64,000 nt of DNA from Clostridiales bacterium 1_7_47FAA (GTDB taxonomy: Bacteria > Bacillota > Clostridia > Lachnospirales > Lachnospiraceae), in the NCBI GenBank assembly GCA_000155435.1, contig DS990260.1, positions 221,318-285,317 of the forward strand. The letters run 5' to 3'. Within the stretch, counting starts at the first letter, position 1. Each line of letters opens with the position of its first letter. Under the pieces are notes generated by a model. That model ran no database searches. It saw nothing but the letters and a program-made list of their open reading frames with translations, and was not told the origin of the DNA. The translations under genes and the position numbers were made by a program. Shown here one piece after another: positions 17,928 through 26,620 of this stretch.

Positions 17928-18015
17928 ACAACACATCTCCTCATTCAAGACACTTGCTTCATTATACCCCTGTGCATGGATGAAGGCAACTGTTTTTATA
18001 CAAGGGAAAAGGCAT

Positions 18016-18061
18016 GGAAAAAGGCCGGAAGTCCTGAAACTTAAGCCTTCCCGCCTTTTCC
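18016..18061 (-). terminator. Terminator after the AICAR transformylase gene
   Basis: Minus strand GAAAAGGCGGGAAG pairs with CTTCCGGCCTTTTTC around an AT-rich loop, ending in T residues, about 30 bases past the stop of the purine gene. Confidence 0.85.
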
Positions 18062-18089
18062 CTGTATACCAGGAAATGTCTGTAAACGA

Positions 18090-19268
18090 TTAGTGGTGGA
18101 ACAATCTGATTCCTGTGAATGCCATGACCATGCCGTACTGGTTGCAGGTTTCAATTACCTGGTCATCCCGCACGGAACCTCCTGGCTGGGCCACGTACTT
18201 CACGCCGCTTTTATAAGCCCTGTCAATGTTATCGCCAAATGGGAAGAAAGCGTCCGAGCCAAGGGACACGCCGGACATGGTATCCAGCCAGGCCCTCTTC
18301 TCCTCCCTGGTGAACACAGGCGGTTTTACCTTAAAGGTCTTTTCCCATCTGCCGTCAGCCAGCACATCCATGTAATCCTCACCGATATAGACATCGATTG
18401 CATTGTCCCTGTCCGCGCGTCTGATGCTGTCCACAAAGGGAAGGTTAAGGACCTGTGGGGCCTGGCGCAGATACCAGTTGTCGGCCTTGCTGCCGGCCAG
18501 GCGGGTACAGTGTACCCTGGACTGCTGTCCGGCGCCAATGCCAATGGCCTGTCCGTCTTTTACGTAGCAGACAGAGTTGGACTGGGTGTATTTGAGGGTA
18601 ATCAATGAAATCATAAGGTCAACCTTGGCCTGTTCCGTCAGCTCCCGGTTCTCTGTCACGATATCCTGAAGGAGCTCCTTGTTAATCTCCAGGTTATTGT
18701 GGCCCTGCTCAAAGGTAACGCCGAATATCTGCTTGCGCTCAATGGCAGCCGGTTCATAATCCGGGTCAATCTGGATGACATTATAATTGCCGTTCTTCTT
18801 GGACCTGAGGATTTCCAGGGCTTCCGGCTCATATCCAGGAGCAATGACGCCGTCTGACACCTCCCTCTTGATGATCCTGGCCGTAGCCGTGTCACACACA
18901 TCGGACAGGGAAATGAAATCGCCAAATGAAGACATCCTGTCAGCGCCCCTTGCCCTTGCATAGGCGCTGGCCAGGGGTGACAGTTCCCCCATGTCATCCA
19001 CCCAGTATATTTTCTTCAGTACATCATCCAATGGCAGGCCCACTGCGGCCCCTGCCGGTGAGACATGTTTAAAGGAAGCAGCCGCAGGAAGCCCGGTTGC
19101 CTTCTTAAGTTCCTTCACCAGCTGCCAGCCGTTTAACGCGTCCATGAAGTTGATATAGCCCGGCCTGCCGCTGAGGACAGTGATGGGAAGCTCCTTATCC
19201 CCTTCCATAAAGATTCTGGATGGTTTCTGATTGGGGTTACAGCCATACTTCAGTTCCAGTTCTTTCAT
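18090..19268 (-). CDS. purH: AICAR formyltransferase (stand-alone PurH C-terminal-type domain)
   Basis: Transfers a formyl group from 10-formyl-THF to AICAR, giving FAICAR, the penultimate step of IMP synthesis. The 392-residue product starts MKELELKYGCNPNQKP and has AASFKHVSPAGAAVG, IGIGAGQQSRVHC, SDAFFPFGDNIDRA and VAQPGGSVRD, all AICARFT signatures. There is no N-terminal MGS-like IMP cyclohydrolase domain as in the usual ~510-residue PurH; that activity comes from the gene immediately upstream, 19 bases away. The ATG at 19268 follows GAGGG. Controlled by the ZTP riboswitch at 20045-20165. Confidence 0.93.
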   Translation of the reverse strand: MKELELKYGCNPNQKPSRIFMEGDKELPITVLSGRPGYINFMDALNGWQLVKELKKATGLPAAASFKHVSPAGAAVGLPLDDVLKKIYWVDDMGELSPLASAYARARGADRMSSFGDFISLSDVCDTATARIIKREVSDGVIAPGYEPEALEILRSKKNGNYNVIQIDPDYEPAAIERKQIFGVTFEQGHNNLEINKELLQDIVTENRELTEQAKVDLMISLITLKYTQSNSVCYVKDGQAIGIGAGQQSRVHCTRLAGSKADNWYLRQAPQVLNLPFVDSIRRADRDNAIDVYIGEDYMDVLADGRWEKTFKVKPPVFTREEKRAWLDTMSGVSLGSDAFFPFGDNIDRAYKSGVKYVAQPGGSVRDDQVIETCNQYGMVMAFTGIRLFHH

Positions 19269-19287
19269 AACAAATCCCTCTCTCTTT

Positions 19288-20001
19288 TTATTTGTTCTTA
19301 TTAACAATCCTTGTCTCATAGGTTCCTGACGCAATATCGATGAAACGGACAAACAGGGATACCTTGTTGTCCTCATTCAGGCTGTTCCAAACCATGTCCG
19401 TAAATCCGTCAATGGTGCCGGATATGCCCACCGGCTTTGGTTCGCCCTCAAAACTTGGAAGGGGGGTCCCGTCATGCATATAGGTATGGATGAAACGTCC
19501 TTCCCCCGGAGCCGGGTTCTCATAGGCGTATGTAAAACGCAGGCATGAGTCAGGATTTCCATGATTGCTCTTTAAAATGGACATGGCATAATTATAGCCG
19601 CTGTTTTCAATGTGCATGATACCGGAAATACGCGGTGTGTAATTGGGGGCATCCGGTTCAAACTCCCTGGACCTTAAGGACTGCTCAAAGGTCATCTGAT
19701 GGTCCATCCCTTCGTAGACCGTATCGGTCTGGTCACCGTTGGTCACAATTGTCTTATTGCCAAGAACCCTCACAGGAGCATAAATAATGAGGCTGGGGTC
19801 CTCCAGCTTTGCCGGGTCAAATGCCTGGGTGCGGATGCCCTGTCCGTCCTCCACGAACACGCGGTTGCGGCTGTTGGCGCTCCTTCCCATGATGAAATAG
19901 GCGGTCACTGCCTTGGTCCCGTCCTCAGAACGTCCTATGACAATTCCACGTCCGGGATATGCATTGCTTCTCAATTCCTGTTCCAGTGACATCTGCTTCA
20001 T
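19288..20001 (-). CDS. purO: IMP cyclohydrolase, PurO-like
   Basis: Closes FAICAR to IMP, the last step of purine synthesis. The 237-residue product resembles the PurO/IMP_cyclohyd family best known from archaea (NAYPGRGIVIGRS, AYFIMGRSANSRNR, ALTNGDQTD-like VTNGDQTDTVYEG, RFTYAYENPAPGEGRFIHTY). It has no similarity that I see to the MGS-fold domain of bifunctional PurH. The ATG at 20001 has GGAGG 7 bases upstream. First gene of a two-gene purine operon behind a ZTP riboswitch, which supports the assignment. Confidence 0.9.
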   Translation of the reverse strand: MKQMSLEQELRSNAYPGRGIVIGRSEDGTKAVTAYFIMGRSANSRNRVFVEDGQGIRTQAFDPAKLEDPSLIIYAPVRVLGNKTIVTNGDQTDTVYEGMDHQMTFEQSLRSREFEPDAPNYTPRISGIMHIENSGYNYAMSILKSNHGNPDSCLRFTYAYENPAPGEGRFIHTYMHDGTPLPSFEGEPKPVGISGTIDGFTDMVWNSLNEDNKVSLFVRFIDIASGTYETRIVNKNK

Positions 20002-20044
20002 AGTGTTTCCTCCATTTGCTGTGATTGTTTATTCCTCTGTAAAT

Positions 20045-20165
20045 ATAAAAAGAGCCGGCCCGCCGGGCACGCTAAAAACACACGTGCCCAGGCGGTCGGC
20101 CAAATCTCCGTAATACGGTCCGCGTGCTCCCTGTGGTTCATCCACTATCCGCCAGTCACACGCCC
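20045..20165 (-). ncRNA. ZTP (pfl) riboswitch with terminator
   Basis: On the minus strand GACTGGCGG, an ACCAC-containing stem, GGGAGCAC and the highly conserved CCGCCTGGGCA appear in order, matching the ZTP/pfl aptamer (about 20080-20165). The 3' aptamer bases 20094-20082 can instead pair with 20070-20059 (12 base pairs, one bulge), followed by GGCTCTTTTT, forming a terminator. ZTP binding should therefore favour readthrough into the IMP cyclohydrolase and AICAR transformylase genes, the expected regulon. Confidence 0.92.
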
Positions 20166-20236
20166 TGTTATTACTATATATCATTTATTCTAATATTGCA
20201 ATAGTTTATTAGAAGTTTTACTACTGAATTATCCAA

Positions 20237-21643
20237 TCAGTCATTGCGGATGGCTGCCAGCGGGCTCAGCTTCATAGCCCTCATGGCCGGCATGAATCCT
20301 GCCGCCATGCCCACAAAGATGGCAAACCCAATGGCGGATATGGAAAGCCAGGGCGGAATCCTGGAAAGGTTGCCCACCAGCCCATTGGTTTCTTCCAGAC
20401 TGACAAACTTATTGATGATGCCTGAAATCCCGTAACTCAGGCCGATGCCGATCACGCCTCCCATGAATCCGATAAAACCGGACTCAATAAGGAACATGTT
20501 GCGGATGTTGCCCATGTCGCAGCCCAGGACCTTCATGACGCCGATTTCCTTTGTCCGTTCATAGATGGACATCATCATGGTGTTGGCGATGCCGATGGCC
20601 GCCACAAACAGGGACACGGCGCCGATTCCGCCAAGTACTGCCTGTATCATCTGGGACTGCTGCTTGGAACTTTCCATCCAGTCCATCCTGCTGCTCACCT
20701 GAAAGCCCATATCAGCCACCTGGGCCTGGACATCCTTTACATATTCCATATCGTCCACATAAATCTGCGCCCGGCTGTATACCAGGTAGGGCAGTGCTTT
20801 TCCCTTTTTGTTGGTGGGCTGTCCCGGGATGACGGTTCCCTTCTTGAAGGCCTTGCGGAGCTGTGCCTTCAGTCCGTCTATATCGGTAAACACACCATAG
20901 GAATACGTGCCGTAATCCTGTGGGCCACCCTCCACCAGCCCGATTCCGTCCATCATATACTTCTTGGGAGGCTTGACCCGGGTCTGGCTGTCATCTGAAT
21001 CGCCAAAACTGCCCGAATTGTTCCTGGACTGGAAGTATGCATCCATATCAAAAATTATGAAAAGGGGCTTGTTAAGGAAGTCCACGTCCGGAAGTTCTCC
21101 GGTATCCCAGTATCCCCTTCCGGTCTTGGAATTATAAAAATCCTGCTGTACCGTATTGCCAAAAACCAGCCCGGTCTCCCCCGGTCCTGGCAGGCGTCCT
21201 TCTCCCAGAGGAATCTGTTCCAGGAACTTCTGTCCCACTCCCCTCAGGGTCATGTACTGCGCCTCATAGGCGCCCTGGCGGATGACCACATTCATGTCCA
21301 GGATGGGCGAGACACCGGACACATGGTTCAGGCGGCCGAATTTCTCCATCACCTCATCCGTAATATAGGTTGGGTCTGATGACTTGCCGCTGCCGCCGCC
21401 TCCCACCATGACGGCCCCGCCGCCGTAATATGAACCGCCGGAACCGCCATACACATCAATGGTGGTCAGGCTTCCCCAGGAGGACAGCTGCTCCATGAAC
21501 ATCTGGTCCAGGCCGATTCCCAGGGATACCATTACCACGATGGAGGCAGTGCCGATGATGACCCCCAGCACGGTAAGGACCGTCCTGAGTTTCCTCCGCC
21601 TTAAATTGTTAATGCTCATGATCAGAAGATCAGGAAATCTCAT
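20237..21643 (-). CDS. MacB/FtsX-type ABC transporter permease
   Basis: A 468-residue permease with one N-terminal and three C-terminal membrane helices around a large extracytoplasmic domain, the MacB/LolC layout. Seen: SINNLRRRKLRTVLTVLGVIIGTASIV at the start and GIANTMMMSIYERTKEIGVMKVLGC near the end, the coupling helix that meets the ATPase. Residues 65-90 are a striking Gly/Ser/Tyr-rich insert. The ATG at 21643 follows GAGG by 9 bases and overlaps the previous gene by 14 bases. Last of a three-gene operon; probably exports a peptide or lipoprotein or transmits force to the envelope. Confidence 0.9.
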   Translation of the reverse strand: MRFPDLLIMSINNLRRRKLRTVLTVLGVIIGTASIVVMVSLGIGLDQMFMEQLSSWGSLTTIDVYGGSGGSYYGGGAVMVGGGGSGKSSDPTYITDEVMEKFGRLNHVSGVSPILDMNVVIRQGAYEAQYMTLRGVGQKFLEQIPLGEGRLPGPGETGLVFGNTVQQDFYNSKTGRGYWDTGELPDVDFLNKPLFIIFDMDAYFQSRNNSGSFGDSDDSQTRVKPPKKYMMDGIGLVEGGPQDYGTYSYGVFTDIDGLKAQLRKAFKKGTVIPGQPTNKKGKALPYLVYSRAQIYVDDMEYVKDVQAQVADMGFQVSSRMDWMESSKQQSQMIQAVLGGIGAVSLFVAAIGIANTMMMSIYERTKEIGVMKVLGCDMGNIRNMFLIESGFIGFMGGVIGIGLSYGISGIINKFVSLEETNGLVGNLSRIPPWLSISAIGFAIFVGMAAGFMPAMRAMKLSPLAAIRND

Positions 21644-23468
21644 CGTCCACATCCTCTTCCCTGGCTGCCTTGCGTTTCTTCTTAATAACCATGGCAACAG
21701 CTGCAATAACAGCCACTGCCGCCACTGCTCCGGCAATCACCAGAACTTTATACTTGCCCCAGAAGGAAGGCGGCTCTGCCTCCACGTCCATGGCGCCCGC
21801 CTCCATACCGGCATCCATGCCAAAGGGATCTTCCATCTCCTCTGTCACAAAGAGGGTCAGTTCCTTTTCCACAGGCTCTGCGGCCACGCCGTTTTCATCT
21901 TCATAGGTAATCGTTATCTTTATGGTCCCGTCATCCATGGTGGGTGCCACGCCCGTTAGCATGATGTCCACATTGCCCGTGTCGCCCGGTTTGATATTGC
22001 CCACATAAGCATCCGTGGTTTTAATGGAATCCCCTTCAAATGCAGCCGTCACATTATAAAGGATGACTTTTCCCGTGTTATTAATGCCAAACATCACATT
22101 GGACTCAGAGCCAACCGTCATGCTGTCCGGCATCACGTCTATGGTACTGGTGCTCAGCTTGGCGTACTGCTTCACCGGGATGTCCACCACGATACTTTCT
22201 TCCGCGTTCTTAAACTCAGGGCTGTCATATTTTTCCTTGATGGTGATTGCATAGGAGCGCTGGTCCACGCCTGCCCGGGCCGTGAACCTGACCCGCACCT
22301 CCGTGCTCTGCCCCGAACCCAGGTCATTGACCACCATGGAGGAGGACCCTGACTTGGTTGTGAATACCGCGCTGTCCGATACCTTTTCAGATTCCAGGTT
22401 AAACAGGATATTGCTGGCAGGAACCGAGGTGGACGCATTCTTCATGTTCAGCACCAGTTCGAATTCATTGCCGGCATAGACCTGCTCAGGAACCGTATAA
22501 TAGCTGTCCACGATGAGTCTTGCCCTGGTCCTGTCATTAGCGTCAAAATCGCCCAGATTGTCCTCTTTGTCCTTGGACACGATATGTACGTAAAAGGTCC
22601 CCTCTTCCGTGTGCAGGTCGCCTTCCGAACTCAGGCGGAAGGTAATGGTATACTTTATGGGATAATAGCCGGTATAGGAGTCCTTGCGTATAGCCATGCT
22701 GTACGGGGCCGAAACGGTTTCACCTGACTGCACCCGCTCAAAGGTCCTGTCATAGTTGCCGTCATTGATTTCAAATGGGAACTTGGTGTCATCTTCTGAC
22801 AATTGCATGCTGATGGTTACATCCTGGGCCGTGGTATTGCGCTTGTTGCGGAAATTAACCGTATAGTCCATCACATTGGGATAAACGCCCCGGGGGGTTG
22901 CCTGATTCTCTCCGATGACAAAGTAATTGCCTTCTTTTTTATCCTCCTCATCGTCTGTCCCGGATGATGTGTCCGTTGAAATCCAGATATTGATATAGTC
23001 GATATCCGTACCGCCGTCCCACTCCAGAAGTATGGGGATGCTGTAATAGCCCTGCTGTGCGTCCCTGCGCACATTGGCCGACAGGGATACGCTCTTAATA
23101 TTGCCCTTCTTGATATTGCCCACATTCTTAGCCAGGAACGTGGTTTCCATGATTTCAAAGGGATAGTAGTCAACCGTATAATCCCCGTTGCCCCGCTCTT
23201 CAATCTGCTGGAAGTCATTGGTCTGAAGAAGGCTTATCTTCAGGTTGTCCATATCCTCATCCGTGGCCCTTACCCGGAAGGAAATGGACATGGACTTGCC
23301 AATCCTTCCCCTTGGCGCCTTGGTTGTGGAAATATAATCATTGTCACTGGCGTTGGTGTTATAGCCCAGCTGATAGCTGCTGGCCATCACGCCAGCCGGA
23401 CGTGCCCCGGCCATCAGGAATACCATTGATACCAGTATAAGACCTTTACGAATTTTCATTGGTTTCAT
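21630..23468 (-). CDS. Surface-anchored COG1361-like protein with Ig-type (CARDB-like) domains
   Basis: About 612 residues: an N-terminal signal peptide (GLILVSMVFLMAG then an Ala-rich cleavage region), several beta-sandwich segments with repeated NxG/DLGSGQ-type and GDTGNVDI patterns like those of COG1361/NPCBM- and CARDB-type proteins, then a single C-terminal helix (VLVIAGAVAAVAVIAAVAMVI) followed by a basic KKKRKAAREE tail. So most of it is outside the cell. It lies between the ATPase and permease genes and overlaps both, so it is presumably the adaptor or substrate-capture subunit. Start ATG 23468 follows GGAG by 9 bases. Confidence 0.75.
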   Translation of the reverse strand: MKPMKIRKGLILVSMVFLMAGARPAGVMASSYQLGYNTNASDNDYISTTKAPRGRIGKSMSISFRVRATDEDMDNLKISLLQTNDFQQIEERGNGDYTVDYYPFEIMETTFLAKNVGNIKKGNIKSVSLSANVRRDAQQGYYSIPILLEWDGGTDIDYINIWISTDTSSGTDDEEDKKEGNYFVIGENQATPRGVYPNVMDYTVNFRNKRNTTAQDVTISMQLSEDDTKFPFEINDGNYDRTFERVQSGETVSAPYSMAIRKDSYTGYYPIKYTITFRLSSEGDLHTEEGTFYVHIVSKDKEDNLGDFDANDRTRARLIVDSYYTVPEQVYAGNEFELVLNMKNASTSVPASNILFNLESEKVSDSAVFTTKSGSSSMVVNDLGSGQSTEVRVRFTARAGVDQRSYAITIKEKYDSPEFKNAEESIVVDIPVKQYAKLSTSTIDVMPDSMTVGSESNVMFGINNTGKVILYNVTAAFEGDSIKTTDAYVGNIKPGDTGNVDIMLTGVAPTMDDGTIKITITYEDENGVAAEPVEKELTLFVTEEMEDPFGMDAGMEAGAMDVEAEPPSFWGKYKVLVIAGAVAAVAVIAAVAMVIKKKRKAAREEDVDDEIS

Positions 23469-24315
23469 TCTCACATACTCCCTTTTCTATATGGGTCTCC
23501 TCAGCCAGCCTGCCGCCGGTCTCTATGCCCACGATTTTCCCATCCACGATCCGGATCCTCCGGTCCGCATAGGAAGCCAGGTTGTTGTCATGTGTAACCA
23601 TGACCAGCGTCTGCCCCTGCTCCCTGACAATCTTCTGCATCAGCCGCAGCACCTCCATGGTGGTCCTGGAATCCAGGTTTCCCGTTGGCTCGTCCGCAAA
23701 TATGATCTGCGGGTTCACCACCAGGGCCCTTGCTATACCCACCCTCTGCTGCTGTCCGCCTGACATCTGGTTTGGCATATGCCTTGCCTGGTCCCCCACG
23801 CCTACCAGGTCCATGAACTTCCTGGCCTGCTTCAGCCTGTTCCGTTTTGACACACCCCTAAACGAAAGGGGAAGGGCCACATTCTCAACTGCATTCATGG
23901 TGTTCAGCAGATTGTAGGACTGGAAAATGAATCCTACCTTTTCACGGCGGAAGGTCACCAGCTGCTTTTCCGTCATCTTTTCTATATGAGTGCTGCCTAT
24001 CTCTATCTCGCCCCTGGTGGGCTTCTCAAGACCGGCCAGCATGTTTAAAAGTGTCGACTTGCCAGATCCGGAGGTTCCCACAATCGCCACGAACTCCCCC
24101 TTATATATCTCAAAATCCACACCGTCAAGGGCACGGACCTTCATCTCACCCACACGGTAAATCTTGTACAGGTTCTTCACGCTTATGGCCACTTTCCTGC
24201 TGTCCGCTGCCGTCAATGCCTCTGCCGCCTCCTGCTTTCCCGTCACCGGCAGTTCCCTTTTATCCGCTTCTGCCGTACCTGTCTGTCCTGCCAAAGCAAT
24301 GCTCCTTTCCTGCAT
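23446..24315 (-). CDS. ABC transporter ATP-binding protein (LolD/MacB type)
   Basis: A 289-residue ATPase: Walker A GTSGSGKST, Q-loop FQSYNLL, signature LSGG-like MSGGQQQRVGIARAL, Walker B IIFADEPTGNLDS and H-loop VTHD. It belongs to the LolD/MacB/YknY family that works with FtsX-like permeases. Residues 1-40 are an extra hydrophilic lead not normal for the family, so a later start is possible, though 24315 is the first ATG of the frame. First gene of the ATPase-adaptor-permease operon. Confidence 0.93.
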   Translation of the reverse strand: MQERSIALAGQTGTAEADKRELPVTGKQEAAEALTAADSRKVAISVKNLYKIYRVGEMKVRALDGVDFEIYKGEFVAIVGTSGSGKSTLLNMLAGLEKPTRGEIEIGSTHIEKMTEKQLVTFRREKVGFIFQSYNLLNTMNAVENVALPLSFRGVSKRNRLKQARKFMDLVGVGDQARHMPNQMSGGQQQRVGIARALVVNPQIIFADEPTGNLDSRTTMEVLRLMQKIVREQGQTLVMVTHDNNLASYADRRIRIVDGKIVGIETGGRLAEETHIEKGVCENETNENS

Positions 24316-24661
24316 ATTCCTGTGCTATAGTGTACATTTTCCTATTTTTGTACAGTATAGCACAGGCTCAAGTTCCTGTTCTTCTGTATTTTCCTTAAAG
24401 TTCCTTAATAATTCCTTACACGGGCCCATGTCCCCATGCCTCCCGGTCACATTTCCATGGAATTCCCTGCTGTGACAGTATATCATAAAATTTTAAAAAA
24501 GCCACGAAAAATTACTTGACTTATATTGCATTCTATGTAAGAATATGACGAGGCACAAATCAGTGCCATATCTGGCAGGTTCCGGCTATCGCACTGGTAG
24601 GGTGCGAAGTATTTCCCAAAATCAAGATTTTAATAAATTCATAAAGGCAAAGGAGAATCCC
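24316..24661. other. Intergenic region with divergent control of the ABC trio and pyrBI
   Basis: No gene. The plus-strand half holds the pyrB promoter (TTGACT at 24516) and a leader of about 110 bases with two perfect small hairpins: GGCAC/GTGCC at 24552-24567 and TCGCAC/GTGCGA at 24589-24607. Neither is followed by a T run and I find no PyrR binding-loop consensus. The left half (24316-24480) is AT/CT-rich without a feature I recognise beyond the presumed promoter for the minus-strand ABC operon. Confidence 0.5.
24516..24544 (+). promoter_or_regulatory. Promoter of pyrBI
   Basis: TTGACT at 24516-24521 and AAGAAT at 24539-24544, 17 bases apart, with TATGT just before the -10 region. It drives pyrB, whose ATG is about 110 bases downstream. 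Confidence 0.65.
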
Positions 24662-25585
24662 ATGAGACATTTATTGAATCCCTTAGACTTCTCTGTGGAA
24701 GAAATCGATGACCTTCTGGCTCTTGCAAGGGACATTGAGCAGAATCTTCCCCAGTACGCCCATGTGTGTGACGGCAAGAAACTGGCCACCCTTTTTTATG
24801 AGCCAAGCACAAGGACACGTTTAAGCTTTGAGGCTGCCATGCTGAATCTGGGCGGCAATGTATTAGGCTTTTCATCCGCCAATTCCAGTTCTGCTGCCAA
24901 GGGCGAAAGTGTTGCCGATACCATCCGCATGATTTCCTGCTATTCCGATATCTGTGCCATGCGTCATCCAAAGGAAGGCGCTGCATTCGTGGCAGCACAG
25001 AAGGCCCAGATTCCTGTCATCAACGCAGGCGACGGCGGCCATCAGCATCCTACCCAGACCTTAACCGATCTTATGACAATCCGTTCCATGAAGGGACGCC
25101 TTGACAACCTGACCATCGGCCTTTGCGGCGACCTGAAATTCGGACGCACCGTACACTCCCTCATCAACGCCATGGTCCGATACCCCAACATCAAATTCAT
25201 CCTTATATCCCCGCCTGAGCTTCGTATCCCGGATAATATCCGCGAGGACGTGCTCACTGCCAACAACGTGGAATTCGAGGAAGTAGGCAACCTGGACGAA
25301 GCCATCGGCAAGCTGGACATCCTTTACATGACACGTGTGCAGAAGGAGCGTTTCTTCAACGAGGAAGATTATATCCGTTTAAAAGACTGCTATATCCTGG
25401 ACAAGAAAAAGATGAAACTGGCCAAGGAAGACATGTATGTACTCCATCCCCTCCCAAGGGTAAATGAGATTTCCGTGGAAGTGGACGACGACCCAAGGGC
25501 CGCTTACTTTAAGCAGGCACAGTATGGGGTATATGTGCGTATGGCCTTAATCATGAGATTACTGGAGGTGGAAAAGCCATGTTAA
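24662..25585 (+). CDS. pyrB: Aspartate carbamoyltransferase catalytic subunit
   Basis: Makes N-carbamoyl-aspartate, the committed pyrimidine step. The 307-residue product has the carbamoyl-phosphate motif STRTR at residues 49-53, [21 protein letters not shown] and HPLPRVNEI. The ATG at 24662 follows GGAG by 6 bases; an in-frame ATG at 24545 lies in the promoter and is rejected. Its 3' end overlaps pyrI by 7 bases, giving the two-subunit (PyrBI) holoenzyme as in enteric bacteria. Confidence 0.97.
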   Translation: MRHLLNPLDFSVEEIDDLLALARDIEQNLPQYAHVCDGKKLATLFYEPSTRTRLSFEAAMLNLGGNVLGFSSANSSSAAKGESVADTIRMISCYSDICAMRHPKEGAAFVAAQKAQIPVINAGDGGHQHPTQTLTDLMTIRSMKGRLDNLTIGLCGDLKFGRTVHSLINAMVRYPNIKFILISPPELRIPDNIREDVLTANNVEFEEVGNLDEAIGKLDILYMTRVQKERFFNEEDYIRLKDCYILDKKKMKLAKEDMYVLHPLPRVNEISVEVDDDPRAAYFKQAQYGVYVRMALIMRLLEVEKPC

Positions 25586-26010
25586 ATATCAGCGGATTAA
25601 AGGAAGGCATTGTTTTAGACCACATCGAGGCAGGAAAAAGCCTGGATATCTATTATCACCTGGGCCTGGACAAGCTGGAATGCCAGGTGGCCATCATCAA
25701 GAATGCGCGCAGCAACAAGATGGGCCGCAAGGATATCATCAAGATTGAAGGCGGGCTGGATACCCTGGACCTTAAGGTCCTTGGCTACATCGACCACACC
25801 ATCACGGTCAACATCATTAAGAATGACAAGATTGTTGAAAAGCGCTTATTAAAGCTTCCTAAAAAGATTACCAATGTAATCCAGTGCAAGAACCCGCGCT
25901 GCATTACTTCCATCGAGCAGGAGCTTCCCCATATATTCTATCTGGCTGACGAGAAGACCGAGACATACAGGTGCCAGTACTGCGAGGAAAAGTACAGCGA
26001 ATTTAAGTAG
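25579..26010 (+). CDS. pyrI: Aspartate carbamoyltransferase regulatory subunit
   Basis: Allosteric subunit that binds ATP/CTP and clamps PyrB trimers through a zinc domain. The 143-residue product has the N-terminal nucleotide-binding domain ([19 protein letters not shown]) and C-terminal zinc cysteines: CKNPRC and CQYC. Its start overlaps pyrB by 7 bases, so translation is coupled and stoichiometry fixed. A bidirectional terminator follows. Confidence 0.95.
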   Translation: MLNISGLKEGIVLDHIEAGKSLDIYYHLGLDKLECQVAIIKNARSNKMGRKDIIKIEGGLDTLDLKVLGYIDHTITVNIIKNDKIVEKRLLKLPKKITNVIQCKNPRCITSIEQELPHIFYLADEKTETYRCQYCEEKYSEFK

Positions 26011-26086
26011 GATACTGGCTTTAGAAGGATACGGCTTCAGCAAATATAAGGCTTTAAAAGTATAAGGCTTTAAAAAAGATAAGAAG

Positions 26087-26130
26087 AAAGCCCGCCGGGA
26101 TACATGGATATGTATTCCGATGGGCTTTTC
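26087..26130. terminator. Bidirectional terminator between pyrI and the GNAT gene
   Basis: AAAGCCC and GGGCTTT close a long stem with ATACAT/ATGTAT inside. On plus it is followed by TCTATT; on minus by CTTCTTATCTTTTTT. On minus it is directly preceded by TGGTACCGCG (26138-26147), the core of the T-box antiterminator motif, so it may derive from a decayed T-box leader. Confidence 0.8.
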
Positions 26131-26166
26131 TATTACGCGGTACCACGGCAGGCAGATACAGGACAA

Positions 26167-26610
26167 TCACGCCCTTCTCCTCATATGGAGGATGGGGAAC
26201 GGGTTCCCCTGCCCGTCCAGTCCATCCCTTTTATAGACCTGGAATCCCATATGTTCATAGAATCCCCTGGCGCCGGGATTCTGCTCATTCACGCAGACCT
26301 CTGTCACGGAAAAATCCCTGAACATGGATTGGACCATTGCCTTGCCAATTCCCTGATTCCTGAAGTCAGGCGAGATAAACAGCATTTCCAGCTGCTCCTT
26401 GTCAATACCTGCAAACCCGGTGATGACACCCTGATCCTCCGCCACCAAGAGCACCGGGATGCTTCTGAGCGCATCGGGAACATAGGCTGCAATCATGTCG
26501 ATGTCTGCCGGCGTCAGGAATGTGTGGGTGGCTGAAACGGAATCCCTCCAGATACGCATCAGCACGCTGATCATCTCCGGGCTACGCTCCGTACATATTC
26601 TTATCTCCAT
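26167..26610 (-). CDS. GNAT family N-acetyltransferase
   Basis: A 147-residue acetyl-CoA-dependent acetyltransferase. The acetyl-CoA site is the motif-A region FISPDFRNQGIGKAMVQ, followed by EVCVNEQNPGARGFYEHMGFQ, as in RimI/PhnO-like enzymes. Acceptor unknown. The ATG at 26610 has AGGGA upstream; 26 extra in-frame codons overlap the upstream gene and are rejected. It follows the DUF5684-like gene within 12 bases, likely one operon. Confidence 0.88.
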   Translation of the reverse strand: MEIRICTERSPEMISVLMRIWRDSVSATHTFLTPADIDMIAAYVPDALRSIPVLLVAEDQGVITGFAGIDKEQLEMLFISPDFRNQGIGKAMVQSMFRDFSVTEVCVNEQNPGARGFYEHMGFQVYKRDGLDGQGNPFPILHMRRRA

Positions 26611-26620
26611 GTCATATTCC

